Part shown: positions 1 through 10,885 of the stretch, piece after piece
Layout: each line of letters opens with the position of its first letter
Numbering within the stretch: the stretch's first letter is position 1
Assembly: GCA_017979445.1 (NCBI GenBank)
Contig: CM030714.1
Location: 2,294,001-2,358,000 of the forward strand
Direction: 5' to 3'
From: Akebia trifoliata
Lineage: Eukaryota > Streptophyta > Magnoliopsida > Ranunculales > Lardizabalaceae
Length of the DNA: 64,000 nucleotides
Made by a program: the position numbers and the translations under genes
Notes under the pieces: generated by a model
The model's input: the letters and a program-made list of their open reading frames with translations, nothing else
The model's database searches: none
Told to the model about the DNA's origin: nothing

Positions 1-1059
1 TTGGGCTTACGTCAATATCCAAACTGAAATTGTATGGAATATGGACTAATGGGCCAAACTAGTTATGGTCAAATATTCGTCCAATTATGAGATAGTTGGA
101 GCATTAAACCCAAGAAATCTACAGGTTGTCTTGGTTTTGAGCATATGTGGGGAAGAAAACTTTTCTTTTCCTGAAAGCTTCTCCTTAGAGCTCTCCATTT
201 TCTTTTTAAGCACACTTCTCAAGAATGGAAAAAAGTAATAATGGATATACCCAAAATAATTGTGCCATGTCTCCACTCCTTCATAAATTATTCAAGATGA
301 CTACTATGAAGTTTAAATTTGGCTATTTTGAAATTGCAGCAATGAAGAGAAAGAAAAAATGGTATTGTTTGTGGTGAGTTCTCCTTTTCCTTCTCTTTCT
401 CTTTATTTTTGAAATTTTTTTAGCCTATACAGATGCTATACAAGGAGAACTTGAATCGGCCATGAGCAACAGAACAAATGACTTTTATTGTGGAATTTGA
501 AGATTTCTCAACAGCTCTAGCAACATTGGTTGAATGGTGCAAAGTTGAACTCACTAACGGAGCACTAGCATAGCTTGCAACAAGAAAGCAGTGATTCGAA
601 TCACTACTACAACATTGAAGATTTTAGCAAGTCATATAAACCCTGGTGGGTGTGGAAACACAACTCTTGATCAACCTCAAGCAATCATGCAAGATCTCTT
701 ACTGTTGGGGCTGCAACTACTTGGTGAAGAAAGTAGAGCTATGACCAAATCTTTGACAAATTGGGTTGGGTTTCCATGAAGTGCATGTCAATTTTCATTG
801 TCCGATGCCTTCATCCATCCATCATCCCGATATGGCTCTACCGTGGATGCAATAACTTTATTTTCTACTTTTTTTTTTATTTGATTGCAGTGGCTTCAAG
901 GTCATATGATTCTGACACCAAGTGCTTTGACGATTGCAGATAGTAATGTTAATCTTGCTTTATACTTGACCTCTCTTCACCAATTCTTCCCAAAATGGTA
1001 GTGATTGATCCATTTGAATATGACAGGCTTGAATATACTTCTCTTTGAGCCGTTTGTTT
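1..1059. other. Unassigned spacer, possible exon relic
   Basis: I recognise no gene here. A pyrimidine-rich tract ending in AG at 889-890 looks like a 3' splice site. It is followed by about 50 codons of open plus-strand sequence containing LTPSALTIADSNVNLAL, and the frame then shifts near 995 into IDPFEYDRLEYTSL before a stop. That pattern suggests a decayed host exon, but I cannot assign a family. I also looked here for the missing 3' LTR of the neighbouring Tat element and found no match to its 5' LTR. Confidence 0.2.
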
Positions 1060-2095
1060 GTCAGTTATAGTTGGCCTAAATGTGCGCTCGAGGACGGATA
1101 ACGTCAACTGTCTAAAAAAAATTACGAGATTTAAGATTTGTACACGCAGAAGAACCATGCGACGAACAATTTGTCCAACCAGTTGGTCAATCTCTAAAGC
1201 AACTGTTCCATCAGTAGTGTCTAAGAGTGGACAATGTCAACTGGCTGACAAACGTCAACTGGCTAGAAGAATCACATGATGTAAGATTTATACACGCAGA
1301 ATAACCATGCGACGAACTATTTGTCCAGCTAGTTGGCTAACTTCTAAAACAACTGTTTATCAGTAATGCTTAGAAGTGGATGACGTCAATTGGCTGACAA
1401 ACATCAACTGGCTGAAATAATCGCGGTACGTAAGTTTTATGCACGTAGAAGATCCATGCGACGAACTATTTGTCCAACTAATTGACTAACCTCTAAAGTT
1501 ACTGTTTATCAGTAATGCTTAGAAGTGGATGACGTTAACTAGCTGACAAACGTCAATTGGCTAAAAGAATCGTGGTACACAAGCTTTATACACGTAGAAG
1601 ATCCATGTGACGAAATATTTGTCCAGCTAATTGGTTAACCTCTAAAGCAACTGTTTATCAGTAATGCTTTGGAGTGGATGACGTCAATTGGCTGACAAAC
1701 GTCAACTGGCTGAAAGAATCGCGGTACGTAAGCTTTATGCACGTAAAAGATCCATGCGACGAACTATTTGTCCAGCTAGTTGACTAACTTTCTAAAGCAA
1801 CTGTTTATCAGTAATGCTTAGAAGTGGATGATGTTAACTGGCTGACAAACGTCAACTGGCTAAAAGAATCACGGTACGCAAGCTTTATGCACGTAGAAGA
1901 TCCATGCGACGAACTATTTGTCCAGTTAGTTGACTAACTTTCTAAAGCAACTGTTTATCAGTAATGCTTAATAGTACACAACATCAACTGACTGGCAGCA
2001 TCATAACGTCAATTGGCTGACAAACGTCAACTGGTTAAAAAAAAAACATGCGACGAACTATTTGTACAATCAATTGGCCAAACTCTAGCGCTAAA
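1060..2095 (-). repeat. Tandem array of ~149-bp units
   Basis: About seven head-to-tail copies are present. The anchor ATGCGACGAAC or a close variant starts at 1157, 1307, 1456, 1605, 1754, 1904 and 2048, giving periods of 150, 149, 149, 149, 150 and 144. Each unit also holds a short internal duplication around CGTCAACTGGCTGA. The array lies beyond the pol end of the minus-strand Tat element, where a 3' untranslated region is expected. It ends without a recognisable polypurine tract or 3' LTR. The first and last units are degenerate. Confidence 0.9.
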
Positions 2096-2127
2096 GCATT
2101 ATTGAGCATGATGATTTTTTTTGTTAA

Positions 2128-2200
2128 TGTGGTTGAACCTGAAGTAACTTTACAGGCTGCCTACATACCCAAAATGGGATCAAACCATAACGTAGTTCAG
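2128..2200 (-). other. Conserved Tat 3'-UTR block
   Basis: On the minus strand this block reads TGAACTACGTTATGG, then TGATCCC, then GTAGGCAGCCTG, then AAGTTACTTCAGG. The same ordered words occur on the plus strand at 53688-53777 inside the non-autonomous element at 46940-57811. In both elements the block lies between the coding or coding-equivalent part and a tandem array. It therefore marks homologous 3' untranslated regions and links the two elements to one lineage. Its function is unknown to me. Confidence 0.6.
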
Positions 2201-2324
2201 ATGGATAATGCTCTAAGTTTTGCTTAGACCGCCCTCTCTGGTTTTCAATCTAGCGAACTCAATTCCCTTTTTTTTTTGGACCGTTCACAGTTTTAACTCA
2301 TGTGGGTCAGGAGTATCATGTAGT

Positions 2325-2552
2325 TTAAACTCGTACGATAAAGAGCATTGCTAAACAGTTTAGACTCGTGCCGAGGAGCATTGTCAAACAGTTTAGGCTC
2401 GTGCTGAGGAGCATTGTCAAACAGTTTAGGCTCATGCTGGGGAGCGTTGTCAAACAGTTTAGGCTCGTGTTGGGGAGCATTGTTAAACAGTTTAAGCTCG
2501 TGCCGAGGAGCATTGTCAAACAGTTTAGGCTCGTGTTGGGGAGCATATTCTT
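2325..2552 (-). repeat. 33-bp tandem repeat after pol
   Basis: Six or so copies of a 33-bp unit begin directly after the ancestral stop codon of the Tat polyprotein (2553-2555). Because 33 is a multiple of three, one minus-strand frame stays open and would encode an 11-residue repeat of the form NAPQHEPKLFD. That frame has no ATG start and is offset from pol, so I treat it as a repeat, not a gene. A frameshift near the pol stop would fuse it to integrase. Confidence 0.85.
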
Positions 2553-2669
2553 TCAAGCATAGTATCTTTTGAGGAATTTGCCGTTAATTGGGCCAAGACG
2601 TAATCCTTCTGGTGTTATAAGAAGATATGCACCATTAGTGTATACTTCTTTCACTACATGAGGCCCATC

Positions 2670-5600
2670 CTATTTTGGATCAAACTTCTTTCCAGAACGG
2701 TGTGAGAGGATGATTGGTCGTTGTACAGCGAGAACTAAATCGCCAACTTGAAAAGAACGTGGTCGAACTTTCTTATTGAATGCACGTGACAGACGGGCTT
2801 GGTAACATTCTAGCCGTTGTTGTGCTTCCAATCTTTTTTCGTCCAATGCTTCAAGTTCAGCCAGACGTAACTTAGCATTCTCATCGCAGGTCAAACCTTC
2901 TTGAATCGCAATCCTTAAGGAAGGTATCTGTCGTTCCAATGGGAGAACAGCTTCAACTCCATAAACCAATGAGTAAGGTGTGGCTTGTGTGGAGGTGCGG
3001 TATGAGGTTCTGTATGCCCATAATGCTTCTCCAATTCGTTCATGCCAATCTTTTTTCGATTTTGAGACAACCTTCTCAAGAAGCTTGCAGAGAGTTTTGT
3101 TGAAGGCTTCGGCGAGTCCATTTACTGCAGCGTTGTACATTGTAGAACATCTCTGCTTAATGTTAAACTTCATGCAGAATTGATCCATCAGCGTATTGCT
3201 AAAATATTTCCCATTATCTGTCATGATATATCGTGGAATGCCATAACGGAAGATGATATTACTTTTGATGAAGTCGACTACCGTTTCTTTCTTGACCTCT
3301 CGAAGGGGAACTGCTTCTGCCCACTTAGAAAAGTAATCTGTTGCGGCGAGGATATAGAGATGTTGCCTTGAAGATTTTGGGAGTGGTCCAACGACATCAA
3401 GTCCCCACCCGTCAAAGGGCCAAGATGCGATTGTAGGATGCAATGGCTCCGGTGGTTGACGAATGTAATCTCCATGAAATTGGCAAGCTTTACACCTCTT
3501 TGCATGGTTTAGAGAATCTTTCACCATAGTAGGCCAGTAAAATCCCATCCTCTTCAGACTGTGATGGAGTTTTGGTCCTGACTGATGTGAACCGCACACT
3601 CCAGAGTGTGCTTCTTCTAAAGCATCTCGGATTTCATCATCTCCGAGACATCTCATTAAGATATCGTCGAAAGAGCGACGATATAACTTATCATTGAAAT
3701 ATAAAAATCGAGGTGCCCTACGACGTATTTCGATTTTGTGTTTTAGGTCGTCTGGTAGCTTCCCATGCTGTAGATAGTCGATAAGTGGCTGTCTCCAATC
3801 TTTGACTTCAGCTATTTCAACAACGTTTGCTTCGTGAGACTCACAATTTTCATCTATCAAAGGAGGTAATACCCACCGATGGCAGATAGGGATACTCATT
3901 GTCTCTCCTTCCAGCATAGCCAAACTTGCAGCAAGACTAGCTAAAGCGTCAGCCTGCTTGTTTTCAGCTATTGGTATATGCCTAATGATGACGTCTTCGA
4001 ATTGTCTTACCAGTTGCACAGCATAGCAGTGATAAGGCACTAACTCATGCTTTCGAACGTCATACTCTGTCGAGAGTTGGTTAATGACGAGTTGTGAGTC
4101 CCCATACACGTAGAGTTGGTGTAACTTCATCTCTAGCCCGAGTTCTAAACCAATGATCAGAGATTGGTATTCTGCAACATTGTTTGAACATAACTTCGTC
4201 AAGACAAACGAGAATGGCAATACTTCATTTTGTGGGGTGATAAAAATTACACCTGCCCCCGCTCCATCTCTTCTAGCTGCGCCATCAAAGAACATTCTCC
4301 AAGCTGGAAGCACATCAATAGAGAATACTTCTTCGTCGGGCAAGTCGTGAGACAATTCCCATTCAGCCGGAATAGGATGATCAGCAAGAAAATCGGCTAA
4401 CGCCTGCCCTTTTACAGCCTTTTGAGGGATGTAAATAATTTCAAATTCTGATAAGAGAAGGGCCCATTTAGCTAGTCTTCCCGACAAGACTGGCCTTGTC
4501 ATGATGTACTTGAGTGGATTAGCTCGCGCAGTGAGTCGGATTGTGTGCGACAACATGTAGTGCCGGAGTTTCTTTGTGGCAAAGATGAGCACTAAACATG
4601 TCTTCTCAATGGGTGAATAGTTTACTTCTGCTCCAACAAGAGTTCGACTCAAGTAGTAGAGTGCACCTTCTTTTCCTTCATCATTTTCTTGAGCCAACAA
4701 TGCTCCTAGTGACATTTCTTGTGCACTAATATAGAGAATCAGTGGCTTTTCAGGAATTGGTGCAGAAAGAACAGGAGGCTTGAGAAGATACTCCTTGATG
4801 CTTTTCAGAGCATTCTCACAAGCTTCATCCCATTCAAATGATGTATCTTTCTTCATCAATCGACTGAAGAGATGACAACGCCCAGCTAAGTTTGAGATAA
4901 ACCTACGAATGTAGGCAAGTCGACCTTGTAAACTTTTGAGTTCATGAATATTTTTTGGTGCCGGCATTTTTTGAATGGCTTCAATTTTATTTCGGTCGAT
5001 TTCAATACCACGATGCAGAACCACGAATCCCAAAAATTTGCTCGAGGTAACTCCAAAAGCACATTTTAATGGATTCATCTTGAGCTGGTACCGTCGTAAT
5101 CTGTCGAAGGTATCACGTAGATGTTGTAAATGATCTTCTCTTTTCCTGGACTTTACTTCTAGGTCATCAACGTAACATTCCACCTTGTCATGTAGCATGT
5201 CATCAAAGATTTTCTGCATAGCTCGCTGGTAAGTGACACCAGCATTCTTAAGTCCAAAAGGCATAACTTTGTAACAATATATACCTTTTGGGGTACGAAA
5301 GGCTGTAAGCTCTTCGTCTTTTGGCGACATTTGAATTTGATTGTAACCAGAAGATCCATCCATGAAAGACAAAGCTTCATGTCCTGTGGTTGCATCAACC
5401 ATAAGTTCTATGATTGGGAGTGGAAAATCGTCTTTTGGACATGCATTATTCAAGTCGCGAAAATCGACACATACTCGAATTTGTCCATTCTTCTTTCTTA
5501 CCGGAACTATGTTAGAAATCCATGTTGGATACTTTACTTCCCGGATGAAACTAGCTTCTATCAGCTTGTTGACCTCTGTCTCAACCTGTGGTATCAACTC

Positions 5601-8600
5601 TGGTCGAAAACGACGTTGTGCCTGTTTTATTGGGCGAACTCCGTGTTTAACCGCGAGTTGATGAACAGCGATCTTCGGGTCAAGTCCTGGCATTTCTTTG
5701 TAAGTCCAAGCAAATACATCTCGGTACTCTTGTAGCAACTTGAGGTACTCGACTTCTTCATGCTGATTTAGAAGAGTGCTAACGAACGTAGGTCGCGACT
5801 CTTCAATTGTCCCTAGATTTATTTCTTTTAAGTCATCTACAGTGGCTTGTCCGCCTTCTTCAAAGACCGGTGGAGCATTTTCGAGTTCTTCATCTAACGA
5901 CGTAGAATCTTCTTCAGGGAATTCCTTGATGGTAATATGATTTACCGAAACGACATCTTCAGAATTGTCTGTTTCAACAGTTGAAGTTCTGTTGTTACTC
6001 GTTTGGTTTGTGAGGATGATGGTGCGTCGTTTCACAACCAATGCATCTGATATCGAGATTTCTAAAGTCGTTTGTCGTTTCATGCGAGATGGAATAGTGC
6101 TATGCAAGCCACTACTATCTTTATGCTCCACATGTTTATTCATTGGCTTAGGTCGACGTCGCGATTCTTTTCGTATTTTTACCCCAACATTCTGACCAAG
6201 TCTAGATAGAGCAGACGCACGAGAGGTATGAATTTGTACATCATGACGATCATCTAAAGCACCCAATCGATCAAATACCGACGTGGTTGTGATGTGACCA
6301 CCAATTCGATCAAAGACCGATGTTCGTGGAATTGGTACTTCTTCTACTGACTCATCGATGACCTCTACTGTAGTATGTTGTGAAGAAGCCGTCTTCATCT
6401 TAGAAATTTTGATTGGAGCTTCTGGCGTATAACCTAGCCCTGCTCGTGTAAATGAAACTCTTTCTCCCGCTCGAACGAGTTTGACTTGTGTTGCAGTTAA
6501 ACCATGAATTTGATCAGTTGGTAGTAGTTCACCCAATTGTACGGGTTCATCTTTTCCGTAACCAGCAATCTTGAATAGCTTTGAAGTTTTAGGACCGAAC
6601 CAACTTTTGGACTCTACTTTTGCGAGGTTGTCTTCATGGTTCTTCGCAATTGATGTAGTTGGGACAACGTTTTCCACTGGTGTCCTTACTATGTAAGATT
6701 TTTGGAGAGGTGTAACCAGAAAGGTTAACTCTTCTTTCAACGTCTCCAATTCGATTTTAGAGACAGAAGGTTTGGTCTTTGAAGAAATCTCTTCGAAAGG
6801 TGATTGTCCCGGCTTCCGTCTCGATTGTGGCACATAGCGAAGCATTGGGGTTGGCGATACAACTGTAGATGATGCGTCCACCATTGATTGACCCACTTTC
6901 ATCTGTCGAGTTTCTGGTTCTTGCTTCTCATTTCGTTCTTTCTGAAGTAGAAGATCAGGAAAAATCTCCTCGGCATCATTCGTAGTATGCTTTCCCTTGT
7001 CGGATTTTTGTTTACTAGAATAAGGAACCGAAACGGGAAGTGCTTCTTTAATGATGTCCCCTCCAAAATAAAATTTTGCATCTGCAAAATACGTTTCTGC
7101 CTTGTCAAATGGTTGATCTTCAGCTATTACACGTTTCTGCACACCATCTTGGTAATACTTGAAACATTGATGTAACGTGGATGGTACTACCCCAGTTTCA
7201 TGCAACCACGGTCGGCCGAGAAGCAAGTGATATGAAGTTTTACAATCAATCACGTGGAAGAGCGCTGTTGACTCCAAATCTGCGATTGAAAGCTTGACTC
7301 TTATCATGCCGATAGCTCTTTGACCACCGAGGTTGAAGTCTTGGATCATCAACTTACTGCGAGCAAGTTGATCCAACGAGATCCCAACTTGTTTCATGGT
7401 ACGAATGGGCATGATATTCACCGCAGAACCACAATCTAGGAGAATTCTTTGAACTTTATTCTCCCTCACATAACCTGTGACGTAAAGCGGTCTATTGTGA
7501 GGTCGAGATCCCAATTGGAGATCCTCATCAGTGAACGTAATTGTGGCCATACACATACTGTCTTGTCGTGGATCTATGTCAGGTTGAACTTCCTGTTTTG
7601 AATCAGTTAAGCTTTGCTTTGAAGTAAGCTGAACTTTTTGGAATTCATTGGACAAATCCACGTCGACTTGTGAATCTTCTATTTCCGCGGTGTTATTGTC
7701 TTTCTCAAGTCGTTGATCTCCATTACTGGAAGTAGTAGGATGTTCTTCGGACCTATCATTGACATCATCTTCTAGCATTTCTGCTTCCACTTGATGACAT
7801 GAAACCGTGCAGACTTCCTTTAAGAGCTTCTTTGGTAAGAACTCTAAAAGAGTAATCGGTACACGGGGAGGTTGTTGAAAGATGTCTTCAGGGTCTGCAG
7901 GCGGAACTAGGAAAGTCTTCCTCTTTATTGTCCTCTTTCGTTTCTTTAACCCTGTACTTGGTTTTGACTTTCTTCTCTTTCTCTTTGGTTTCGAAATGGA
8001 AGGAGTTGGCACATATGTAGGACGTCTTTTTCGACGAGTGACAACTGTCCAACCTTCATCACCAACTGAAGCAGACTCTGAGATCTCTAACTTTGATTTT
8101 GAAGCCGAATGAGATTGTGGTCCTTCTTGAAATGAAGTAGGAAAGGTGATGATTTTTCTTTGATGTGGCCTTGCCCCCAGCGTGGGATAGGCCTTTTCAA
8201 CATCAAAATGTATGGACATGAGTTGTGATGGTTTGGGTAAAATTTTGGTGATCGGAGGAGATGGAATCTGCGTAGCATACTGACTTGTCAAGAGTATTGG
8301 ATCAAAAGATCCAAAAGTGACAGAGGTCATGTTGGAAGTAGCAACATTTTCGACACAGTCAAGTTCAATTTTCCCTTGACGTGCCAAATCCATAATCTTC
8401 TCCTTGAAAACGAAGCATTTTTCAATCGGATGACTGATCACCCTGTGATAACGACAATACTTCGGATCATTGTCGCGACCTGCTTCCTCGGGTCGTTTGG
8501 GCACTGGAAGTTCAATGAGCTTTAATTTCAGCAACTCTTCGAACATGCCCAAGACATCAGCATCAGGAAAATGGTACTCTTTTGCTTCAAGCTCTTTGAG

Positions 8601-9365
8601 AGTCTTCCAAGCTTTTCCTTTTTCTTGTGTTGAATCAGCTCGTGGCTGATCTTCTCTTCTTTTACCTGTGATTTTGACAGGTTTGCTGGTAGTGGTGGAT
8701 AAGACTTCCTTAGTTTTGAAGGACTTGCCATCCTTCTTTTCTTGCCTTCGAGGCTCGCTTGGTCGTGGAGTCTGATGCACAGCTATACTCTGCTCCATAT
8801 CATGGGCTCGAGTAGCAAGCTCTTCGAAAGTGTGTGGCTTGATTCCTTTCAAGATGTAAAGGAGTTGCCAGTGCATCCCTTGAACACACATCTCGATAGC
8901 AGAAGATTGCGAGAGTCGATCCATACAGTTGAGGGAAAGATTTCTCCATCGCTCTATGTACTCGATGACTGGTTCATCCTTCCTTTGTTTGATAGCGGCG
9001 AGCTCCACCATACTTACTGTTCTTCTAGTGCTGTAGAAGCGGCCGAGGAACACCCTCTCAAGTTGATCCCAACTGTCTATTGAGTTGGGTTCCAAATCAG
9101 TGTACCAATCAAACGCATTGCCGCGAAGGGAGCGAACGAATTGTTTCACAATGAAGTCTCCGAATGTACCGGCGTTGTTGCAAGTTTCGATGAAGTGGGC
9201 AATATGTTGCTTTGGATTGCCTTTTCCTTCGAACTGTTGGAATTTTGGTGGTTGATATCCTGCCGGAAGACGCATTTGTTCGATGCGTTGAGTGTAGGGT
9301 TTGGAGTAAACCAATGAGGATTGTGGCATGCCCCCATACTGAGCACGAATGGTGTCAGTAATCAT
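2670..9365 (-). CDS. Tat gag-pol polyprotein, main open frame
   Basis: This 2231-residue frame covers most of a retrotransposon polyprotein. Gag occupies about residues 40-190 and is followed near 305 by a Cys/His motif, [14 protein letters not shown], typical of Tat gag. The protease active site DCGSAVNIM is near 646. Reverse transcriptase has VDFRDLN near 1298 and the catalytic YVDD near 1397. A second RNase H with [12 protein letters not shown] is near 1693. Integrase has an HHCC finger at about 1920-1960 and a D-D-35-E triad near 1988, 2049 and 2085. The frame ends at TAG 2670-2672, where the family normally has a tryptophan in the integrase C-terminal domain. A further 38 codons stay open to 2553. 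Upstream, the same frame continues through a TAG at 9405-9407 into the N-terminal gag ORF. Confidence 0.9.
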   Translation of the reverse strand: MITDTIRAQYGGMPQSSLVYSKPYTQRIEQMRLPAGYQPPKFQQFEGKGNPKQHIAHFIETCNNAGTFGDFIVKQFVRSLRGNAFDWYTDLEPNSIDSWDQLERVFLGRFYSTRRTVSMVELAAIKQRKDEPVIEYIERWRNLSLNCMDRLSQSSAIEMCVQGMHWQLLYILKGIKPHTFEELATRAHDMEQSIAVHQTPRPSEPRRQEKKDGKSFKTKEVLSTTTSKPVKITGKRREDQPRADSTQEKGKAWKTLKELEAKEYHFPDADVLGMFEELLKLKLIELPVPKRPEEAGRDNDPKYCRYHRVISHPIEKCFVFKEKIMDLARQGKIELDCVENVATSNMTSVTFGSFDPILLTSQYATQIPSPPITKILPKPSQLMSIHFDVEKAYPTLGARPHQRKIITFPTSFQEGPQSHSASKSKLEISESASVGDEGWTVVTRRKRRPTYVPTPSISKPKRKRRKSKPSTGLKKRKRTIKRKTFLVPPADPEDIFQQPPRVPITLLEFLPKKLLKEVCTVSCHQVEAEMLEDDVNDRSEEHPTTSSNGDQRLEKDNNTAEIEDSQVDVDLSNEFQKVQLTSKQSLTDSKQEVQPDIDPRQDSMCMATITFTDEDLQLGSRPHNRPLYVTGYVRENKVQRILLDCGSAVNIMPIRTMKQVGISLDQLARSKLMIQDFNLGGQRAIGMIRVKLSIADLESTALFHVIDCKTSYHLLLGRPWLHETGVVPSTLHQCFKYYQDGVQKRVIAEDQPFDKAETYFADAKFYFGGDIIKEALPVSVPYSSKQKSDKGKHTTNDAEEIFPDLLLQKERNEKQEPETRQMKVGQSMVDASSTVVSPTPMLRYVPQSRRKPGQSPFEEISSKTKPSVSKIELETLKEELTFLVTPLQKSYIVRTPVENVVPTTSIAKNHEDNLAKVESKSWFGPKTSKLFKIAGYGKDEPVQLGELLPTDQIHGLTATQVKLVRAGERVSFTRAGLGYTPEAPIKISKMKTASSQHTTVEVIDESVEEVPIPRTSVFDRIGGHITTTSVFDRLGALDDRHDVQIHTSRASALSRLGQNVGVKIRKESRRRPKPMNKHVEHKDSSGLHSTIPSRMKRQTTLEISISDALVVKRRTIILTNQTSNNRTSTVETDNSEDVVSVNHITIKEFPEEDSTSLDEELENAPPVFEEGGQATVDDLKEINLGTIEESRPTFVSTLLNQHEEVEYLKLLQEYRDVFAWTYKEMPGLDPKIAVHQLAVKHGVRPIKQAQRRFRPELIPQVETEVNKLIEASFIREVKYPTWISNIVPVRKKNGQIRVCVDFRDLNNACPKDDFPLPIIELMVDATTGHEALSFMDGSSGYNQIQMSPKDEELTAFRTPKGIYCYKVMPFGLKNAGVTYQRAMQKIFDDMLHDKVECYVDDLEVKSRKREDHLQHLRDTFDRLRRYQLKMNPLKCAFGVTSSKFLGFVVLHRGIEIDRNKIEAIQKMPAPKNIHELKSLQGRLAYIRRFISNLAGRCHLFSRLMKKDTSFEWDEACENALKSIKEYLLKPPVLSAPIPEKPLILYISAQEMSLGALLAQENDEGKEGALYYLSRTLVGAEVNYSPIEKTCLVLIFATKKLRHYMLSHTIRLTARANPLKYIMTRPVLSGRLAKWALLLSEFEIIYIPQKAVKGQALADFLADHPIPAEWELSHDLPDEEVFSIDVLPAWRMFFDGAARRDGAGAGVIFITPQNEVLPFSFVLTKLCSNNVAEYQSLIIGLELGLEMKLHQLYVYGDSQLVINQLSTEYDVRKHELVPYHCYAVQLVRQFEDVIIRHIPIAENKQADALASLAASLAMLEGETMSIPICHRWVLPPLIDENCESHEANVVEIAEVKDWRQPLIDYLQHGKLPDDLKHKIEIRRRAPRFLYFNDKLYRRSFDDILMRCLGDDEIRDALEEAHSGVCGSHQSGPKLHHSLKRMGFYWPTMVKDSLNHAKRCKACQFHGDYIRQPPEPLHPTIASWPFDGWGLDVVGPLPKSSRQHLYILAATDYFSKWAEAVPLREVKKETVVDFIKSNIIFRYGIPRYIMTDNGKYFSNTLMDQFCMKFNIKQRCSTMYNAAVNGLAEAFNKTLCKLLEKVVSKSKKDWHERIGEALWAYRTSYRTSTQATPYSLVYGVEAVLPLERQIPSLRIAIQEGLTCDENAKLRLAELEALDEKRLEAQQRLECYQARLSRAFNKKVRPRSFQVGDLVLAVQRPIILSHRSGKKFDPK

Positions 9366-9404
9366 TGCTTGCAGTTGTTGAACGGAAAGCGAAGCAACAG
9401 AGCC

Positions 9405-10136
9405 CTATGGTGGATCTCGAGTAGCTTTTTGTGAACCAGAATAGTCTGCTCGTTGTTCCTCTTTGTGCGGAGCCATGTATGCTTCAGGGGTGAATCCTGG
9501 AGGACGTGAGGGTCCAGCACTCGACTCATTTTCTTTGTCTTTCTGCTCCAAACGGCTGGCGAGAGTTGCTATTTGAATATCTTTTTCTTCCATTGCTTTT
9601 GTTAACTTGTTGATGGTGTCTGCCATCTGAGCAACTTGTTCCTCCATCGTTAGTGCGCCAGCTGTCATTACTGCTCTGATGGATGTGTGAGTTTGTGACG
9701 GAGAAGTGATCGATAAAGATCTAGATGATCCCTCGCTTGACTTCGAATCAGATCCAGAATCTGACGAGTCGTCTTCTACCATGTCCGCCCACGATTCTTT
9801 CGTGGTAAGTGCCGTTTTCGTGGCACGTTTCTTGGAGTGATGCTGGAGAGGCTCCATTAGCTTGATTCCACCAGTCTTTGTCTTTGTTCGTGTCACATGA
9901 TGATCGCGACTAGTAACTTGATCAGATTCAAGATTGGAAGAAAGGGTTTTCTTGCCTTTCTCATTAGTGGCAGATGCGATAGCGTTGACGTTGCGAGATG
10001 CCATTGATGCTTTAGGTGATGTTCTTGCAGTTGACTGAAAGATGAGAGGTTGAGATGGTCCCACCGGGCGTGCCAGAAATTTGTCGACAATAAATTTCAA
10101 CGGATGTACCTCGAGATCTGTGAAAAATAATCGCAA
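9405..10136 (-). CDS. Tat gag N-terminal part, cut by a stop
   Basis: This 243-residue ORF is in the same frame as the main gag-pol ORF and is separated from it only by TAG at 9405-9407 plus 13 codons. The first ATG (10136) lies inside the inferred LTR, so the ATG at residue 45 (10004) is the more likely natural start. It contains a serine/aspartate-rich acidic stretch and then a probable coiled coil around MEEQVAQMADTINKLTKAME. The residue pattern before the stop (RDPP) and after it ([12 protein letters not shown]) is continuous. The stop therefore looks like a point mutation, perhaps CAG to TAG, and not the end of a separate gene. Confidence 0.75.
   Translation of the reverse strand: MRLFFTDLEVHPLKFIVDKFLARPVGPSQPLIFQSTARTSPKASMASRNVNAIASATNEKGKKTLSSNLESDQVTSRDHHVTRTKTKTGGIKLMEPLQHHSKKRATKTALTTKESWADMVEDDSSDSGSDSKSSEGSSRSLSITSPSQTHTSIRAVMTAGALTMEEQVAQMADTINKLTKAMEEKDIQIATLASRLEQKDKENESSAGPSRPPGFTPEAYMAPHKEEQRADYSGSQKATRDPP
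10058..10075 (-). promoter_or_regulatory. Candidate primer-binding site
   Basis: On the minus strand this reads TGGCACGCCCGGTGGGAC, beginning with the TGG complementary to a tRNA CCA end, a few bases inside the inferred LTR. I could not match it with confidence to a particular tRNA. It overlaps the codons for LARPVG in the gag frame. Confidence 0.4.
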
Positions 10137-10885
10137 ATGATTATTTTGATTTTTAATGAAAAGTAGATACAGATCTCAGTGTTTCCTCTGATTAACAGTC
10201 AAGTACAAAATAGTGATGATGACGTATGTATGCTTTTCTTCTCTCCGTGCTTCGCGCTTTATCGGCTGAGAAAGGTTGCTTGGACGGTGGCTTTGCTTTG
10301 TGCTTGATCTTCTGTAGAGGCTTCTGTAGATTTTCTTCTCTCCGGGCTTCGCGCTTTATCGGCTGAGAAAGTTTTCTTGGCTTTCGGAGAAGAGCTTTAT
10401 GCTTGATCTTCTCTTTAATCGGAGTCCGGATCTCTGAAGAACCTTGCTTTGTCTCTGGAGGAGGGCTTGAGAGCTTCTTTTTCTCTAGAGGGAGAGCTTC
10501 TGTCTTCTGAGAGAAAGTGATCCCGATCCCCTCTCAATGAGAGAGGCTCTTGTATTTATAGACTTAAAAGTAATTTAGCTTTCCAATTATACCCCCAATT
10601 TAAAGAAGTTTAATTGATTTATTTAAAAAGCTAAATTTGTCCAAATCCAATTTTAAGGATTTAATGGATCATTATCGGGCCAAACTTATTTATTTAGGTG
10701 TAAGGCCCAATATTTAATGTGGATCACTTGAATTTGTTGGCTCATGGGTTTTATCTGCGAAAACCCAAACCCAAACTATATGAGGCCCTGTCCCTCAATT
10801 TACATTTGTGGGCCAAATTTTGATTTGATGGGCTTTTTGTTAACTTAGAAGGATTTAGGGGCCCGTTTAAATTTTGATGCCTACA
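10082..10885 (-). repeat. 5' LTR of the Tat element
   Basis: On the minus strand the LTR begins TGTAGGCATC at 10885 and is inferred to end at GTCGACA (10082), just before a candidate primer-binding site. It contains a TATA box and a leader with a 97-bp direct duplication carrying GCTTCGCGCTTTATCGG at about 10250 and 10347. The 5' end is well defined by homology of the flank to CRK intron 2. The 3' end is inferred from the TGT/ACA rule only, because no second LTR is in the window to compare. Confidence 0.6.
10553..10560 (-). promoter_or_regulatory. TATA box of the Tat LTR
   Basis: TATAAATA on the minus strand, about 325 bp inside the LTR. It is followed downstream by a purine/pyrimidine-rich leader without long ORFs. 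Transcription would be expected about 25-35 bp downstream, near 10525. Confidence 0.55.

Larger units (their letters stand above)
2553..10136 (-). pseudogene. Complete gag-pol span with two TAG stops
   Basis: Reading the minus strand in one frame from 10136 to the TGA at 2553-2555 gives about 2,527 codons, interrupted only by TAG at 9405-9407 and TAG at 2670-2672. There are no frameshifts. Both stops fit single transitions (C to T or G to A), as expected from methylated-cytosine decay. The last 38 codons after the second stop hold GAYLLITPEG and GPINGKFLKRYY, typical of the integrase C-terminus in this lineage. This is a young relic that lost function by point mutation. Confidence 0.8.
1060..10885 (-). 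mobile_element. Tat-lineage Ty3/gypsy retrotransposon, 3' truncated
   Basis: The element has a 5' LTR at 10082-10885, a gag-pol frame at 10136-2553, and a long 3' region holding a 33-bp array and a 149-bp array. Domain order is gag, protease, reverse transcriptase, RNase H, a second RNase H of the type found in Tat elements, then integrase. That order places it in Ty3/gypsy, Tat lineage. No 3' LTR is visible above position 1, so it is 3' truncated or the LTR was lost, and no target duplication can be tested. Two in-frame TAG codons make it non-coding as it stands. It sits in what was intron 2 of the broken CRK gene B. Confidence 0.85.

Noticed and set aside
1..300. Possible 3' LTR of the Tat element at the window edge
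   Set aside because: The text GGGCCAAACT recalls the 5' LTR, but no extended match to 10082-10885 was found and there is no polypurine tract next to the array end at 1060.
1060..2095. CRISPR-like array
   Set aside because: Units are ~149 bp and repeated as a whole, without unique spacers, in plant DNA with no cas genes. It is a tandem repeat.
2293..2556. Small repeat protein gene
   Set aside because: The frame begins at TTG and is produced by a 33-bp repeat that stays open in several frames on both strands.
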